Assembly (NCBI GenBank): GCA_013286145.1
Contig: JABDGH010000020.1
Location: 1 to 35,549 of the forward strand
Direction: 5' to 3'
Length of the DNA stretch: 35,549 nucleotides
Source: Verrucomicrobiota bacterium
GTDB lineage: Bacteria; Verrucomicrobiota; Verrucomicrobiia; Methylacidiphilales; UBA1321
Made by a program: the position numbers and the translations under genes. Shown here one piece after another: positions 1 to 8,534 of the stretch (positions are counted from its first letter, which is position 1; each line of letters starts with the position of its first letter). Below the pieces are notes generated by a model. That model did no database searches. It saw only the letters and a program-made list of their open reading frames with translations, and was not told where the DNA came from.

Positions 1-91
1 GTAGAGAGATAGTCTCAACCGTCTCTTCAAATGGCACGTTTTGACCGCCAACGTAGTGAGCGATTTTCAGATGCGCGAGCGTATAGTTCAT
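1..91 (-). CDS. Partial hypothetical protein, runs off left edge
   Basis: An open frame on the minus strand starts at an ATG (base 91) and stays open to the left edge, giving 30 codons (begins MNYTLAHLKIAHYVGG). It lies just downstream of the FRG-domain gene on the same strand, with a 62-base gap, so it could be the next gene of an operon. Nothing in the visible part identifies a family. The short length makes a chance frame quite possible. Confidence 0.3.
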   Translation of the reverse strand, partial: MNYTLAHLKIAHYVGGQNVPFEETVETISL

Positions 92-153
92 AGCAGATTG
101 CTGGCGACATTACCTCTGAATATACAGAATGACCATCCTCTTTTGCTGGCAGA

Positions 154-1011
154 TCATGGCCTTTCCAAACGCGCCTTAATTTGTTCAGCGAACTCGACCA
201 ACGGGTCCCTTTCATTCGGATAAAGCGCCTCATTCGGAATGGCGGTATAGTCCTTGGACCAGAAGCCCAACCCTGGGAGACGAAACTTGGCCAGCAATCT
301 CCGGCCAAAGTCGATCTCATGGGGACGATAATTTTGCTTTTCGCTTATCGTCACCAAATCAGGGTACTCAGCCAGTAGGTATCCCTCCTGAAAATAAGGC
401 CGTCGTGCATCGGGAGGGCAAATGCTGCTCAATCGAATGGTTTGAATGCCCTGTTCGGAAGAGGCCGTGACGCTGCCCGATAAGGCTGGCACGGCGAGAA
501 CATAGAGAACGGCTTCGGCGTCCGAGACATCGTTGGTGGCAAAGGAAGCGGCCACCCGTAACGAATGAGTAACATCGAGGAGAGGAGTACCGCAAACCTC
601 GTAGTGTTGAAGGATGGCCCAGCGGAGCATACGATGCCGCACGATCCGTTGTCGGCCAAGGAAGCGGCTTTGGGAAAAGTTTTCGGAAAGCGTCTGTTCG
701 GCATTACTCAGGATTTGATAGCGACGAGCCAACTCGAAAGAATCCGGCGGTCTTGTCCCACTGATCGGTCTGAAAATGGTCGGCTTGATTGATGTATTGC
801 CCCGACTATTCGGATATTCCTGTTTTTGCCCCCTGAACAAAAGTACATGCTCCGGGTTGTAAAATGAGAGTTGGGCCACTTTTTCGACCAATTCCGGGTA
901 GTCTTGGACATGGGCACCTCGGTCGGAACGAATGTCGTGATTAGTCGCGGAACGAAACGACGCATCGTTTTCCAGAAGGGAGGTGATTTTCCGACTGCGG
1001 AGCGTTTCCAT
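154..1011 (-). CDS. FRG domain-containing protein
   Basis: Predicted soluble protein of 285 residues. Near residue 58 it has the LLFRGQ motif that names the FRG domain, and in the middle a QHYEVCGTPLLDVTHSL segment, the usual QH-G-PT-LLD-T core of that family. The FRG domain has no firmly established reaction; such proteins are frequent in mobile elements and defence islands, so a host-interaction or anti-phage role is inference. The ATG at 1011 fits the domain start well and no signal peptide or membrane segment is seen. It is transcribed away from the SWIB gene, with a 128-base divergent gap that probably holds both promoters. Confidence 0.8.
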   Translation of the reverse strand: METLRSRKITSLLENDASFRSATNHDIRSDRGAHVQDYPELVEKVAQLSFYNPEHVLLFRGQKQEYPNSRGNTSIKPTIFRPISGTRPPDSFELARRYQILSNAEQTLSENFSQSRFLGRQRIVRHRMLRWAILQHYEVCGTPLLDVTHSLRVAASFATNDVSDAEAVLYVLAVPALSGSVTASSEQGIQTIRLSSICPPDARRPYFQEGYLLAEYPDLVTISEKQNYRPHEIDFGRRLLAKFRLPGLGFWSKDYTAIPNEALYPNERDPLVEFAEQIKARLERP

Positions 1012-1139
1012 ATTTTCAAATTAGCGATTTCAATTTTACGAGCAACTCTTGGGATCTCCGGTCAGCCATTTTAAGTAGAAGATTGCCGAGGTAAGGCTTA
1101 GCTTGCGGCTTCGACGTGTTTGCCCCAGAGTTATATTTC

Positions 1140-1463
1140 ATGGCATCAAAAAAACCTGTTTCTAAGTCTGTTAAGAAAACCGCGAAGCCCGTAAAGAAGA
1201 AAACAGCCCGCAAACCCAACGCGGCTTTCCTCAAACCCGTGCAGCCTGATGACCTCTTGGCGGCTGTAGTTGGATCGAAGCCCCTTCCTCGTACCGATTT
1301 GACGAAGAAGATTTGGGAATACATCAAGAAGAACAAACTTCAGGATGCCAAAGTTCGGACTCAAATTAACGCCGATGATAAGCTCAAACTCGTATTCAAC
1401 GGCAAAAAGTCAGTTTCAATGTTCGAAATGACCAAACTCGTTTCTGGCCATTTGAAAGCCTGA
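1140..1463 (+). CDS. SWIB/MDM2 domain-containing protein
   Basis: Small basic protein of 107 residues from the ATG at 1140, chosen over an upstream in-frame ATG at 1116 because the Lys-rich tail typical of these proteins begins there. Residues about 1-30 are a Lys/Ala/Pro-rich, histone-like extension. The rest is a compact SWIB domain: PLPRTDLTKKIWEYIKKNKLQD, then a terminal MFEMTKLVSGHL helix. Bacterial stand-alone SWIB proteins are known mainly from Chlamydiae and Verrucomicrobiota and are thought to act in DNA or chromatin organisation. The position inside a mobile element suggests an element-encoded nucleoid-type protein; that part is inference. Confidence 0.87.
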   Translation: MASKKPVSKSVKKTAKPVKKKTARKPNAAFLKPVQPDDLLAAVVGSKPLPRTDLTKKIWEYIKKNKLQDAKVRTQINADDKLKLVFNGKKSVSMFEMTKLVSGHLKA

Positions 1464-1499
1464 CGATTACCCGCCCATATCCTCGGGTCGTGGCCAGCC

Positions 1500-1517
1500 G
1501 CCGCACTTCGCTGCGGC
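1500..1517. terminator. GC-rich hairpin between convergent genes
   Basis: A perfect inverted repeat GCCGCA / TGCGGC with a six-base loop lies 37 bases after the SWIB stop codon, between that gene and the convergent AAA+ ATPase gene. There is no T-run on either side, so it is a weak terminator candidate. The rest of 1464-1650 is C-rich on the plus strand and no gene is supported there. Confidence 0.35.
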
Positions 1518-1650
1518 TCCCGCTCCGGCCTCCGGTTCCCTCCAGCCTGCGCGTCCGCCTTTCGCTCGCTTGCGCTGGTCACCACCCGACCGAGGGAGCA
1601 ATGGGTGGCCGCGCGGTCGCCTGCTGGACGCCCGCGCCGCCACTACCAAG

Positions 1651-2550
1651 TTACTTGGCCAAACAGAGCCTACTGCCGGAGGCTTCGACGATCACGTTAC
1701 CGGAACCGTCACCACCTTCCATGACATCATGGACAATGGCATCCTGAAGGTAACGCTCCACGGTGTTCCGCATGGGGCGAGCGCCCAGGGTGCGATGATA
1801 ACCTTCACGGATGAGAAATTCCAAAGCAGGCGGCTCAACGGTGAGTGAATAACTCAGATGTTTGAGCCGTTCCATCTCCCGGTTGACCATGAGCACGCAG
1901 ATTTGTCGCTGCACTTCAAACGTCAGCCGGGTGAAGACGACCTTTTCGTTGATACGGGCCACCAATTCGGGCCGCAGCGTTTGATCGACCCGTTTAAGCA
2001 CTGTGCGTTCAATGGTGGCAAAGGCCGAGTTTTCCATTCGCATCGCTTCCGACGCCCCGATGTTGGAAGTGAAGACGACATAGTAACCGTTGAGGTTTTT
2101 AGTTTCGCCCGTTGCCAGGGTAATCCGTCCGGCATCGAGGATTTGCAAAAAGAGATCGAGCACGAGCGGATGCGCTTTTTCCATTTCATCAAAGAGCAGC
2201 GTGCCATGATCGGCTTTGGCCAGGGCGCGGCCCAGCATTCCAATTTCGGTTACGCTCTGGCCAAGTAACAGACCCACGGAAGATTGATTCTGAAATTCCG
2301 ACATATCAAATCGATGGGCATGGCCGGGGCCGAAAAGATAGTCGGAGAAGCAGACCGTCATCTCGGTCTTGCCGACGCCGGTTGGCCCCACAAAAAGGAA
2401 CGAGCCGCGAGGGCGCGAGGCATTGGCCAGGCCGATTTCGCCACGACGCAGGACGGAGCAGACACGAGGGATGACATGCTCCTGTCCGCGAATTTCATTG
2501 GATAGGTGAGAGTGAATATGTTGGAGTCGTTGAGAAGAGTGGTTGTTCAT
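1651..2550 (-). CDS. ClpB D2-like AAA+ ATPase, single module
   Basis: A 299-residue AAA+ ATPase matching the second ATPase module of ClpA/ClpB-type unfoldases. Visible in order: a short N-terminal region with the GQ motif (EIRGQEHVIP), Walker A GPTGVGKTE, the MSEFQ segment, Walker B LLFDEMEKAH, sensor-1 VVFTSNIG, and the sensor-2 GARPMRN segment followed by the small C-terminal D2 domain. The N domain, first ATPase module and middle coiled coil of full ClpB (about 850 residues) are absent. The ATG at 2550 is preferred to one at 2592, which would add an unconserved tail. It is divergent from the T4SS operon, so a role in remodelling secretion or DNA-transfer proteins is possible but inferred. 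Confidence 0.85.
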   Translation of the reverse strand: MNNHSSQRLQHIHSHLSNEIRGQEHVIPRVCSVLRRGEIGLANASRPRGSFLFVGPTGVGKTEMTVCFSDYLFGPGHAHRFDMSEFQNQSSVGLLLGQSVTEIGMLGRALAKADHGTLLFDEMEKAHPLVLDLFLQILDAGRITLATGETKNLNGYYVVFTSNIGASEAMRMENSAFATIERTVLKRVDQTLRPELVARINEKVVFTRLTFEVQRQICVLMVNREMERLKHLSYSLTVEPPALEFLIREGYHRTLGARPMRNTVERYLQDAIVHDVMEGGDGSGNVIVEASGSRLCLAK

Positions 2551-2610
2551 TGCGAGGAAAATAAGGCTGTTTTCCCTCGAAAACGGGGCCATCGCTCAAG
2601 GGCGACTACT

Positions 2611-2652
2611 ACTCGCGTAAACTTGCGCAAACACAGCCACTACTCAGTGAGG
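2611..2652 (+). repeat. 42-bp repeat copy A, upstream of virB2
   Basis: This 42-bp segment matches 20198-20239 at 36 of 42 positions, in the same orientation. Its end carries CACTACTCAGTGAGG. It ends 32 bases before the virB2 start; the other copy ends 31 bases before the virB10 start. The equal spacing points to a shared promoter or operator rather than a chance duplication. It also lies in the divergent gap in front of the AAA+ gene and could control both directions. Confidence 0.7.
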
Positions 2653-2684
2653 GGGAAGCGCCCATAAATGATGAAGTAGGCGGC

Positions 2685-3041
2685 GTGATAACTACCTCTT
2701 CTTCCGCACTGGCCAGTTCGTCTGGAAAACTCGTACTCGGTTCACTCACCCTCGGCGCTCATCCCGTCCTTGGTACCATGATCTTCGCCCAGACCGGCGG
2801 CGGTGGGGCCAGCGGACAATTGCAGCAGGGTTTCTCCCTCGCGCTCGGGATCATGTTCATGTTTGGGTTCATTTGGGGCGTCCTCAAAATCTGGGGCGGC
2901 GCGAACGCCATTTCCAAAGGCGACCCGGACGGCAAGGCGGGCATCATCGCCGGGATCATCATTGCGGGTGCTGCCGCCATCATGGGCGCGTTATTTGCCA
3001 TCTTCGGCCTGAGCGGAGCGGCTCTGACCCCCAGCTTCTAA
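2685..3041 (+). CDS. virB2: VirB2/TrbC-like conjugative pilin
   Basis: Predicted major pilin of the type IV secretion system. The 118-residue protein has a signal-type hydrophobic N-terminus, a Gly-rich stretch (TGGGGASGQLQQ) near the probable cleavage site, and two membrane helices (about residues 45-65 and 88-112) joined by a short polar loop rich in Gly, Asp and Lys. This is the usual VirB2/TrbC layout. GTG at 2685 is taken as the start; an ATG at 2778 would remove most of the signal region. It heads the T4SS gene run and is followed after 27 bases by virB3. The repeat at 2611-2652 immediately upstream is its likely control element. Confidence 0.8.
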   Translation: MITTSSSALASSSGKLVLGSLTLGAHPVLGTMIFAQTGGGGASGQLQQGFSLALGIMFMFGFIWGVLKIWGGANAISKGDPDGKAGIIAGIIIAGAAAIMGALFAIFGLSGAALTPSF

Positions 3042-3068
3042 GCGCGGCACATTCCCGGACTCGCCTTT

Positions 3069-3395
3069 ATGAATCTTCGTCTCACTGATACCAATGCTGC
3101 TGACGACTCGGGAGGCTCCGTATGGGGCCTCGACGGGAATCTGTTTATGCCCGTCGTGGCCTCAGCCGCCCTGTCCATCGGTGTATTGCTGATTCTCTTT
3201 GCCATGTTTCATGTCCATTGGCTCGTCAGTGGATTGATCGGGGCTGTGCCCTTCGGTGGGACACTGACCTATGTGCTCCTCTTCAAACAGGGCAAGCCTC
3301 CCGGTTACGACCGGGACTTGTTCGATCTCTGGGCGAGTGGCCGGGGGTTCACGCCTGTCACCAGTAACCAGGATTCCTTTCGACGACTCAAATGA
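3069..3395 (+). CDS. virB3: VirB3/TrbD-like inner membrane protein
   Basis: A 108-residue protein with one long hydrophobic hairpin (about residues 27-77, two adjacent membrane segments) and a charged C-terminal tail containing a GYDRDLFDLW segment. Size, topology and the position between pilin and VirB4 ATPase match VirB3/TrbD, which works with VirB4 in pilus assembly. Its TGA stop overlaps the ATG of virB4 (ATGA), indicating translational coupling. Assignment rests mainly on context and topology, since VirB3 proteins are weakly conserved. Confidence 0.78.
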   Translation: MNLRLTDTNAADDSGGSVWGLDGNLFMPVVASAALSIGVLLILFAMFHVHWLVSGLIGAVPFGGTLTYVLLFKQGKPPGYDRDLFDLWASGRGFTPVTSNQDSFRRLK

Positions 3396-6007
3396 AACGA
3401 CACGATAAAGCACCCAACGGCCATTTTGCCGAAGGTCTCATCCTTTACGGCAATCTCGAAACCGGAGGCTTGGCCTGCAAGGGGTTCATTCTTGAACCGC
3501 CCGACCTGCATAACGCATCCGTTGCACTCCTGAATGAGTTTCAGGACAAAATCCGCATTTTCCTCGCCACACTCAATTCCAACCAGCGGGCGCAAATTCA
3601 GTGGACGTGCAATTCCGACTATAAAAAGGAACTCGTCCACTACCACGAGGAAACGGCCAAGGGGACTCACGACTACATCAAGCGCATCCGCAATGAACGG
3701 TTTTCCCGATACTGGCAGCGGATGCTCCACCGCACGTTGCGCCGGGAACAACTTGTTCTCTTCATATCCCAGGACATCGAGACCTATTCGGGTTCGCTGA
3801 AGACTCGTGCCGGTCTCCTCGACTATTACGAAAAGACGCTCAAGCAGTTGAAAAGCGATTTCGGAGAAATCGGCACCACCCTCACGACCATCTTTGGCAA
3901 CGGCACCACGCTGGAGCCAATGAGCGATCTCGACCACTTCAGTTATTACAGCCTGTTTCTCAATCCTACTTTGGCCGACCGCTTTGAACTCAATTTTGCA
4001 GAACTCTATCATCCCGACCTGACCATTCAGGAATTGTGCTGGCATGGGGATGGCGTGGGATTCAACGAGAAGACGGGCTTCTATCTCGATAGTCACTACC
4101 ACAACATTTTTTCCCTCAAACGGTGGCCGCAGAAGACTTACCCGAGCCTGATTCATCGGCTGACCAGCCTGCCGTTTCTCGATTATCAAATCACCATCAA
4201 CCTCGAACCGATCCCGGTTCGGCAGGAAATCTCCAAGGAGGAAAAGGCGATGGACCGGCTGCGCGGCGATTACCGCGAGGATGGCAAGCAATCCATTGCC
4301 GTTGCCCTGAAAAAGAAGGAAAAGAAAATTGACTCACTTGCCCAGGGCTTTTCATTTCCCTTTAACGTCCAGTATCTCATTCGCGTCTGGGACAGTACCG
4401 AGACCGGCCTGCAATCCAAAAGTGCCGCCATCCGCAATGCGGTAAATAACATGAACGGCGCGCAGGTTCACGAAACCGCGTTACCAACCACGGCCAAGAA
4501 ACTCTTTTTTGCCAGTTGGCCGGGATGGACAGGGAGCAGTTATCGGCATCGCAATCTGTACGCTGAAGATCAATACCTCGCGGATATGCTTCCGTTTTCG
4601 TCGACCTTCACGGCCCATTTGAAGGACGCTGAGGCGATCTATGACGGCACCAACGGTAATCTGGTTGGCGTCAAAACTTTCGTGGGCGGGACACCGCAGC
4701 ATTCCGTCCTCATCGGCATGACCGGCGCGGGCAAGTCGTACCACATGGACGACCTCCTTTCGCAGACCCAGCTCTATTACCACTACAACGTCATCATTGA
4801 AGAAGGGTTGTCATATAAGAAATTCACCGAGAGCCTGGGCGAAAAGCCGATCCTAATTCACCCGGATGGCCAGTTGACCATCAACTATCTCGACACCCAG
4901 GGATTGCCACTCAACCAGCTTCATATCGCCACGGCGGTTGCCCTGGTTTCCAAAATGATTGGGGAATCGAACGACCCGGAAAAACAACAGCTTCGCCAGG
5001 CTCAAATCGGGCAGTACGTCAATCAACTCTACATTGATACTTTTCAGGAGTGGGCGAACAAGAACCCGAATTTACTAACCGACATCCAGCGCCGTGCCTG
5101 CGCCGTCCATCGCTGGCGCGGGGAAAAGATGGAAATGGGGACCACCCATCTTGAAGCGTTTGCCGATCTACGCGACCGGATGAACGCCAACGAAGACGAA
5201 GCGTTGTCATTTTACCACCGTCTCACGCCATCCGAGATCACCAAGTTCATCAAGGAGCCGGAAACCGAGCGCCTTGTCATGGCCACGGCCTACAGCCTCT
5301 TCAAGCCCCACGAATTTCCAACCCATTCCGCTCTCATTGATTTGATGTTCTTTTCCCGGTTCCCCGAACACAAGAAGGAGGACATCGACCATATCGCAAC
5401 CTTGCTGACCGCATGGACGGCCAGCGGGCAGTACGGAAAACTCTTCGATGGGCAGACCAATGTTTCCATCACGGGAAAAGTAGCTCATTTCGAGCTGGGC
5501 TATATCCCGGAGCAGGCGGTTGAACTTAAAACCGCCGCTGGTCTGCTCATCTCCGGCTTTACACGCCAGCACATCATCACGCTCCCTCGCTTACTCTGGA
5601 AGCGGATCATCTTCGAGGAAGTGGCCCGGTTCCTCGACGTGCCAGGGGGCGAGAAGATCGTGGCCGAGAGCTACGCCCAGCTTCGCAAGTTCAACTGCTG
5701 GACGATTTCAATAGTACAGCAGTACAGCAAATTCAAATCGACCCGCATCCGTCCGGTCATCATGGGGAACTCGAAGCAGTTCTTTCTAATGCGCCAATTT
5801 GACCGCTCGGATTTGGAAGACATCTCACACGACATCAAGCTTCCCGAGGTGACGATTGATGCCATTCAGCATTACCCGTTGCCGGAACAGCAGGCAGCCG
5901 GACAGAAATTTTCCTCCATCTGTTACTACTCCCCCACGACGCAGCCCGCTCTCTGCGGAACCATCCGAAATATTACCAACTCGCCAGAACAACCCCGCCT
6001 CGCTTGA
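3392..6007 (+). CDS. virB4: VirB4/TrbE conjugative transfer ATPase
   Basis: An 871-residue ATPase of the VirB4/TrbE/TraC family, the energy-supplying inner-membrane component of type IV secretion. The Walker A motif GMTGAGKS is at residues 442-449, and a Walker B-like RIIFEEVARFLD lies near residue 735, followed by a QQYSKF segment as in this family. The N-terminal half carries the family-typical long alpha/beta region with no transmembrane span. Full length for the family. It overlaps virB3 by four bases, and the next gene starts 26 bases after its stop. No frameshift or missing motif was seen. Confidence 0.93.
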   Translation: MKRHDKAPNGHFAEGLILYGNLETGGLACKGFILEPPDLHNASVALLNEFQDKIRIFLATLNSNQRAQIQWTCNSDYKKELVHYHEETAKGTHDYIKRIRNERFSRYWQRMLHRTLRREQLVLFISQDIETYSGSLKTRAGLLDYYEKTLKQLKSDFGEIGTTLTTIFGNGTTLEPMSDLDHFSYYSLFLNPTLADRFELNFAELYHPDLTIQELCWHGDGVGFNEKTGFYLDSHYHNIFSLKRWPQKTYPSLIHRLTSLPFLDYQITINLEPIPVRQEISKEEKAMDRLRGDYREDGKQSIAVALKKKEKKIDSLAQGFSFPFNVQYLIRVWDSTETGLQSKSAAIRNAVNNMNGAQVHETALPTTAKKLFFASWPGWTGSSYRHRNLYAEDQYLADMLPFSSTFTAHLKDAEAIYDGTNGNLVGVKTFVGGTPQHSVLIGMTGAGKSYHMDDLLSQTQLYYHYNVIIEEGLSYKKFTESLGEKPILIHPDGQLTINYLDTQGLPLNQLHIATAVALVSKMIGESNDPEKQQLRQAQIGQYVNQLYIDTFQEWANKNPNLLTDIQRRACAVHRWRGEKMEMGTTHLEAFADLRDRMNANEDEALSFYHRLTPSEITKFIKEPETERLVMATAYSLFKPHEFPTHSALIDLMFFSRFPEHKKEDIDHIATLLTAWTASGQYGKLFDGQTNVSITGKVAHFELGYIPEQAVELKTAAGLLISGFTRQHIITLPRLLWKRIIFEEVARFLDVPGGEKIVAESYAQLRKFNCWTISIVQQYSKFKSTRIRPVIMGNSKQFFLMRQFDRSDLEDISHDIKLPEVTIDAIQHYPLPEQQAAGQKFSSICYYSPTTQPALCGTIRNITNSPEQPRLA

Positions 6008-6033
6008 GGCTTAAGAAAGACAAAATCCAAATT

Positions 6034-7401
6034 ATGAAACTCTCGACTGCACTATTGGCCATCGTGCTCACGCTCGGATGGATCACTCCCGGCAACGCCC
6101 AATGGATTAAAGCTCAGGATTTCGATGGTAACGGCAATACCACTTTTACCGTTACTCTGACCACACCGGGGCCGATTGATGTCATCACCTCTTCGGGTGG
6201 ATCAACAACGCTCAAGGTCGATGGCACTCAGGTGGCAACGGCAAACGGTTTTTTCTTCTCCCAAGCGACAGTCAATTACGTCACGCCAACGCTGACTGCA
6301 GGGACTCATACCGTGTCTGTGAGTTACGGGCTTTCCCTGACGTCTCCCCAAGCAGTCACGGTCATTGCACCCAATGAACCCCCGTCTGGAGCTGCCAGCG
6401 CGATTAGCACGGTTGAAGATGACATCACGACGATCCAGACAAATGAATCGTCTATTTCTGACCAGATTGGTGCCCTTCAGACGGGGCAAACTAATCAGTC
6501 CAGCCAGATTTCCACATTGCAGACCGCTGAAGCGGCTGACGCGAGCAATGTTGCCGCCCTTCAAACTCAACTGGCGACGATTCAAAATACGCTCCAGGGC
6601 GAGATCAATACCAATTCTTCAGCGATTACGGCGCTGCAAAATCGGGCCACGGCAGACGAAACTACCGCAACTCAACAGCAGGCGGAGATCACCGCTCTCC
6701 AAAATCTTCCGAACGATTCAACTGCCGTTACCACGTTGCAGCAAGAGCAAGCCTCGTCCATAGCCCAATTGCAGAGCGATGAAGCGACGTTTGCACAACA
6801 GCAGAGTGAGCTTGCCACTCTGCAAAACAGTGTAGGCGACAATAGTTCCGCCATCGCGTCTTTGCAGGAAGCCCAAACTGCGACCCAGGCTCAGATTCAA
6901 ACCGACGAAATGTCTCTTGCCCAACAGCAACGCGAAATTACCGCTCTCCAAAATGCGGCGGGTGATATGAGTTCGGCCATCGCAACGCTCCAACAGCAGC
7001 AAACTGCCACTGCCGCTCAGCAACAAACCGACGAATCCAATCTCGCAGCCCTGCAAAGCCAGCAAGTCGCTACTCAGGCCGCACTAGGGAGTCTGCAAAC
7101 GCAGCTCACCAATTTCGAGGCTACTCAGGCTGACGAGAACGCCAAACTGGAAAGTGAAATTGCCAAGTTACAAGGCGGCAATTCCTCGACGGTTTTGAGT
7201 CTGCAAAATCAGGTTAACAGCCTGAACAAGTCGAAGAATCTGAACCAAACGCTCACCTATGCAGGCATTGGACTCGGCGTTGCAGGTATTGGCACCGGCA
7301 TCGGAGCAATTCTGTTTGACGACTTGAATGCCGATTCATCCGTCACCCCTACCTCTTCCGACCATCCTACGGACTCCAACAGTTCCAATAAAAATCCTTA
7401 A
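6034..7401 (+). CDS. Secreted Gln-rich coiled-coil repeat protein
   Basis: A 455-residue protein of unknown function. It has a signal peptide (MKLSTALLAIVLTLGWITPGNAQ), a beta-rich N-terminal region of about 100 residues resembling an Ig-like or adhesin fold, then about 250 residues of Gln/Ala/Thr/Ser-rich coiled coil with heptad leucines and ALQN/TLQQ steps. Near the C-terminus is a Gly-rich hydrophobic span (IGLGVAGIGTGIGAILF) and a short polar tail. ATG 6034 is preferred because the signal peptide begins there. Its position between virB4 and a VirB5-like gene suggests a surface or pilus-tip component, perhaps acting as adhesin or spacer. This is inference from context. Confidence 0.8.
   Translation: MKLSTALLAIVLTLGWITPGNAQWIKAQDFDGNGNTTFTVTLTTPGPIDVITSSGGSTTLKVDGTQVATANGFFFSQATVNYVTPTLTAGTHTVSVSYGLSLTSPQAVTVIAPNEPPSGAASAISTVEDDITTIQTNESSISDQIGALQTGQTNQSSQISTLQTAEAADASNVAALQTQLATIQNTLQGEINTNSSAITALQNRATADETTATQQQAEITALQNLPNDSTAVTTLQQEQASSIAQLQSDEATFAQQQSELATLQNSVGDNSSAIASLQEAQTATQAQIQTDEMSLAQQQREITALQNAAGDMSSAIATLQQQQTATAAQQQTDESNLAALQSQQVATQAALGSLQTQLTNFEATQADENAKLESEIAKLQGGNSSTVLSLQNQVNSLNKSKNLNQTLTYAGIGLGVAGIGTGIGAILFDDLNADSSVTPTSSDHPTDSNSSNKNP
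6682..7056 (+). repeat. Three tandem ~126-bp coding repeats (42-residue units)
   Basis: Within the coiled-coil gene three units follow head to tail: 6682-6804 (41 codons), 6805-6930 (42 codons) and 6931-7056 (42 codons). Each begins with an EITALQN-like step, continues with a D-x-SAIATLQ-like step and ends in TDE...LAQQQ. Six heptads per unit explain the period. The nucleotide copies have diverged, so this is an old internal duplication. Confidence 0.7.
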
Positions 7402-7417
7402 TAACGAAAAAGAATCC

Positions 7418-7711
7418 ATGATGAAACGACCTCTCTTATTTTCACTCTTCACTCTTTGCCTCGCGGCCTGCGCGACCACCAACCCACCAGGACCCGAAGG
7501 GACCGGCGCTCATAAAGTGGGTTATCTGCTGGGCCGTAGCGATACGGTCAAACAGGAATACTGGATCGTGCAAAACCAGCAGAAGAATCTGCACCCGCCG
7601 ACAACGCAGCCGCGTACCACTTATCTGCCGATAACCACCGGCGGCACCACCAATAACGGTGTCGTCACCGTCCCCACCACCGAATACATCCCCGTTCAGG
7701 AATCCAAATAA
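7418..7711 (+). CDS. Small T4SS-associated lipoprotein, VirB7-like position
   Basis: A 97-residue protein starting at ATG 7418 (a second ATG follows directly). A lipoprotein signal peptide is clear: basic start, hydrophobic core LLFSLFTLCLAAC with the lipobox LAAC at the cleavage cysteine. The mature part is short, with many Thr and Pro and no recognisable domain. It could play the VirB7 role (outer-membrane lipoprotein stabilising VirB9), a guess from position. The stop at 7709-7711 directly abuts the next start codon. Confidence 0.72.
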   Translation: MMKRPLLFSLFTLCLAACATTNPPGPEGTGAHKVGYLLGRSDTVKQEYWIVQNQQKNLHPPTTQPRTTYLPITTGGTTNNGVVTVPTTEYIPVQESK

Positions 7712-8509
7712 ATGAAAATCAAACTCCTCATCCTTATCGTCATTACCTCATTGCTGCTTGTGCCGAAGGCTCAGGCTCAATACTCCGTCGCGGTCGTTGC
7801 TGACCCGATTGCCCAATTGAATCATACCGAGGACATCGCCAAATGGCTCGAATCCATTCAGGCATTGAACACGCAAATCCAGCAGTTCCAGCAGCAGATT
7901 CAGATTGCCCAGACGGTCGAGGGTTATATCGGCAATCCCGCCCAGGCAGCGCAGGCGATGCAATTGCAATTACTCGACTCAACTGGCTTGACTAAATCGG
8001 TTGGGCAACTGACTTCGGCTCTTAACCAGACCGTGGACGGCGCGAAGGCGTTGGAAAATTCCGGCTCCCAATTGTTCAGCTCCGTCCAAAATCTGACCCC
8101 GGACGGTTTATCCATGAACTTTGATCCGAGTCACTTCACGAGCTTTGCAGCGATCCAGAACCAGAATGCCAATGTCGGCAATGTCATTCAAAGCACGCTT
8201 TCGCAGATCCAAGGGTTGCAGCAGCAGAAAGCGACCACGCTGGCACAAATTCAGACCGCGCCGGATCAGAGTACCGTGCAAAAACTCACTGCTCAGGTGA
8301 ACGCGATTGACGGTCAAATTGCCGCGCTCGGTCAGCAGCAACAAACCTCCACCGACCAGATCGTCACCCAAAATATTGCCAATCAAAACGACAAGGACAT
8401 GAAGGCCCAGGCTGCGAATGAATCAGCCGACCATGAGATGAATGTCTCGATGCAGAACTTCATGAAGTGGTCGGGACAAATCAGCAGCGACCGCACCGAC
8501 TTCAAATAA
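7712..8509 (+). CDS. VirB5/TrbJ-like conjugal transfer protein
   Basis: A 265-residue exported protein: signal peptide MKIKLLILIVITSLLLVPKAQAQ followed by YSVAVVADPIAQLNHTEDIAKW, very like the N-terminus of TrbJ/VirB5 proteins (a D-P-x-n-L segment, then a long amphipathic helical region rich in Gln). The rest is predicted helical with several QQQ stretches. VirB5/TrbJ proteins are minor pilus components thought to sit at the pilus tip. Its start codon follows the lipoprotein stop with no gap, so the two are probably translated together. Confidence 0.78.
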   Translation: MKIKLLILIVITSLLLVPKAQAQYSVAVVADPIAQLNHTEDIAKWLESIQALNTQIQQFQQQIQIAQTVEGYIGNPAQAAQAMQLQLLDSTGLTKSVGQLTSALNQTVDGAKALENSGSQLFSSVQNLTPDGLSMNFDPSHFTSFAAIQNQNANVGNVIQSTLSQIQGLQQQKATTLAQIQTAPDQSTVQKLTAQVNAIDGQIAALGQQQQTSTDQIVTQNIANQNDKDMKAQAANESADHEMNVSMQNFMKWSGQISSDRTDFK

Positions 8510-8534
8510 ACACCTTACCCAACTCATTCAAATT

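Noticed and set aside
3305-4291. Long minus-strand open frame (328 codons)
   Set aside because: Lies wholly antisense to virB4 and virB3, which have clear motifs; its protein shows no domain.
6682-7056. CRISPR-like periodic repeats
   Set aside because: The period is 126 bases, in frame within a coding gene, with no short identical repeats or unique spacers.
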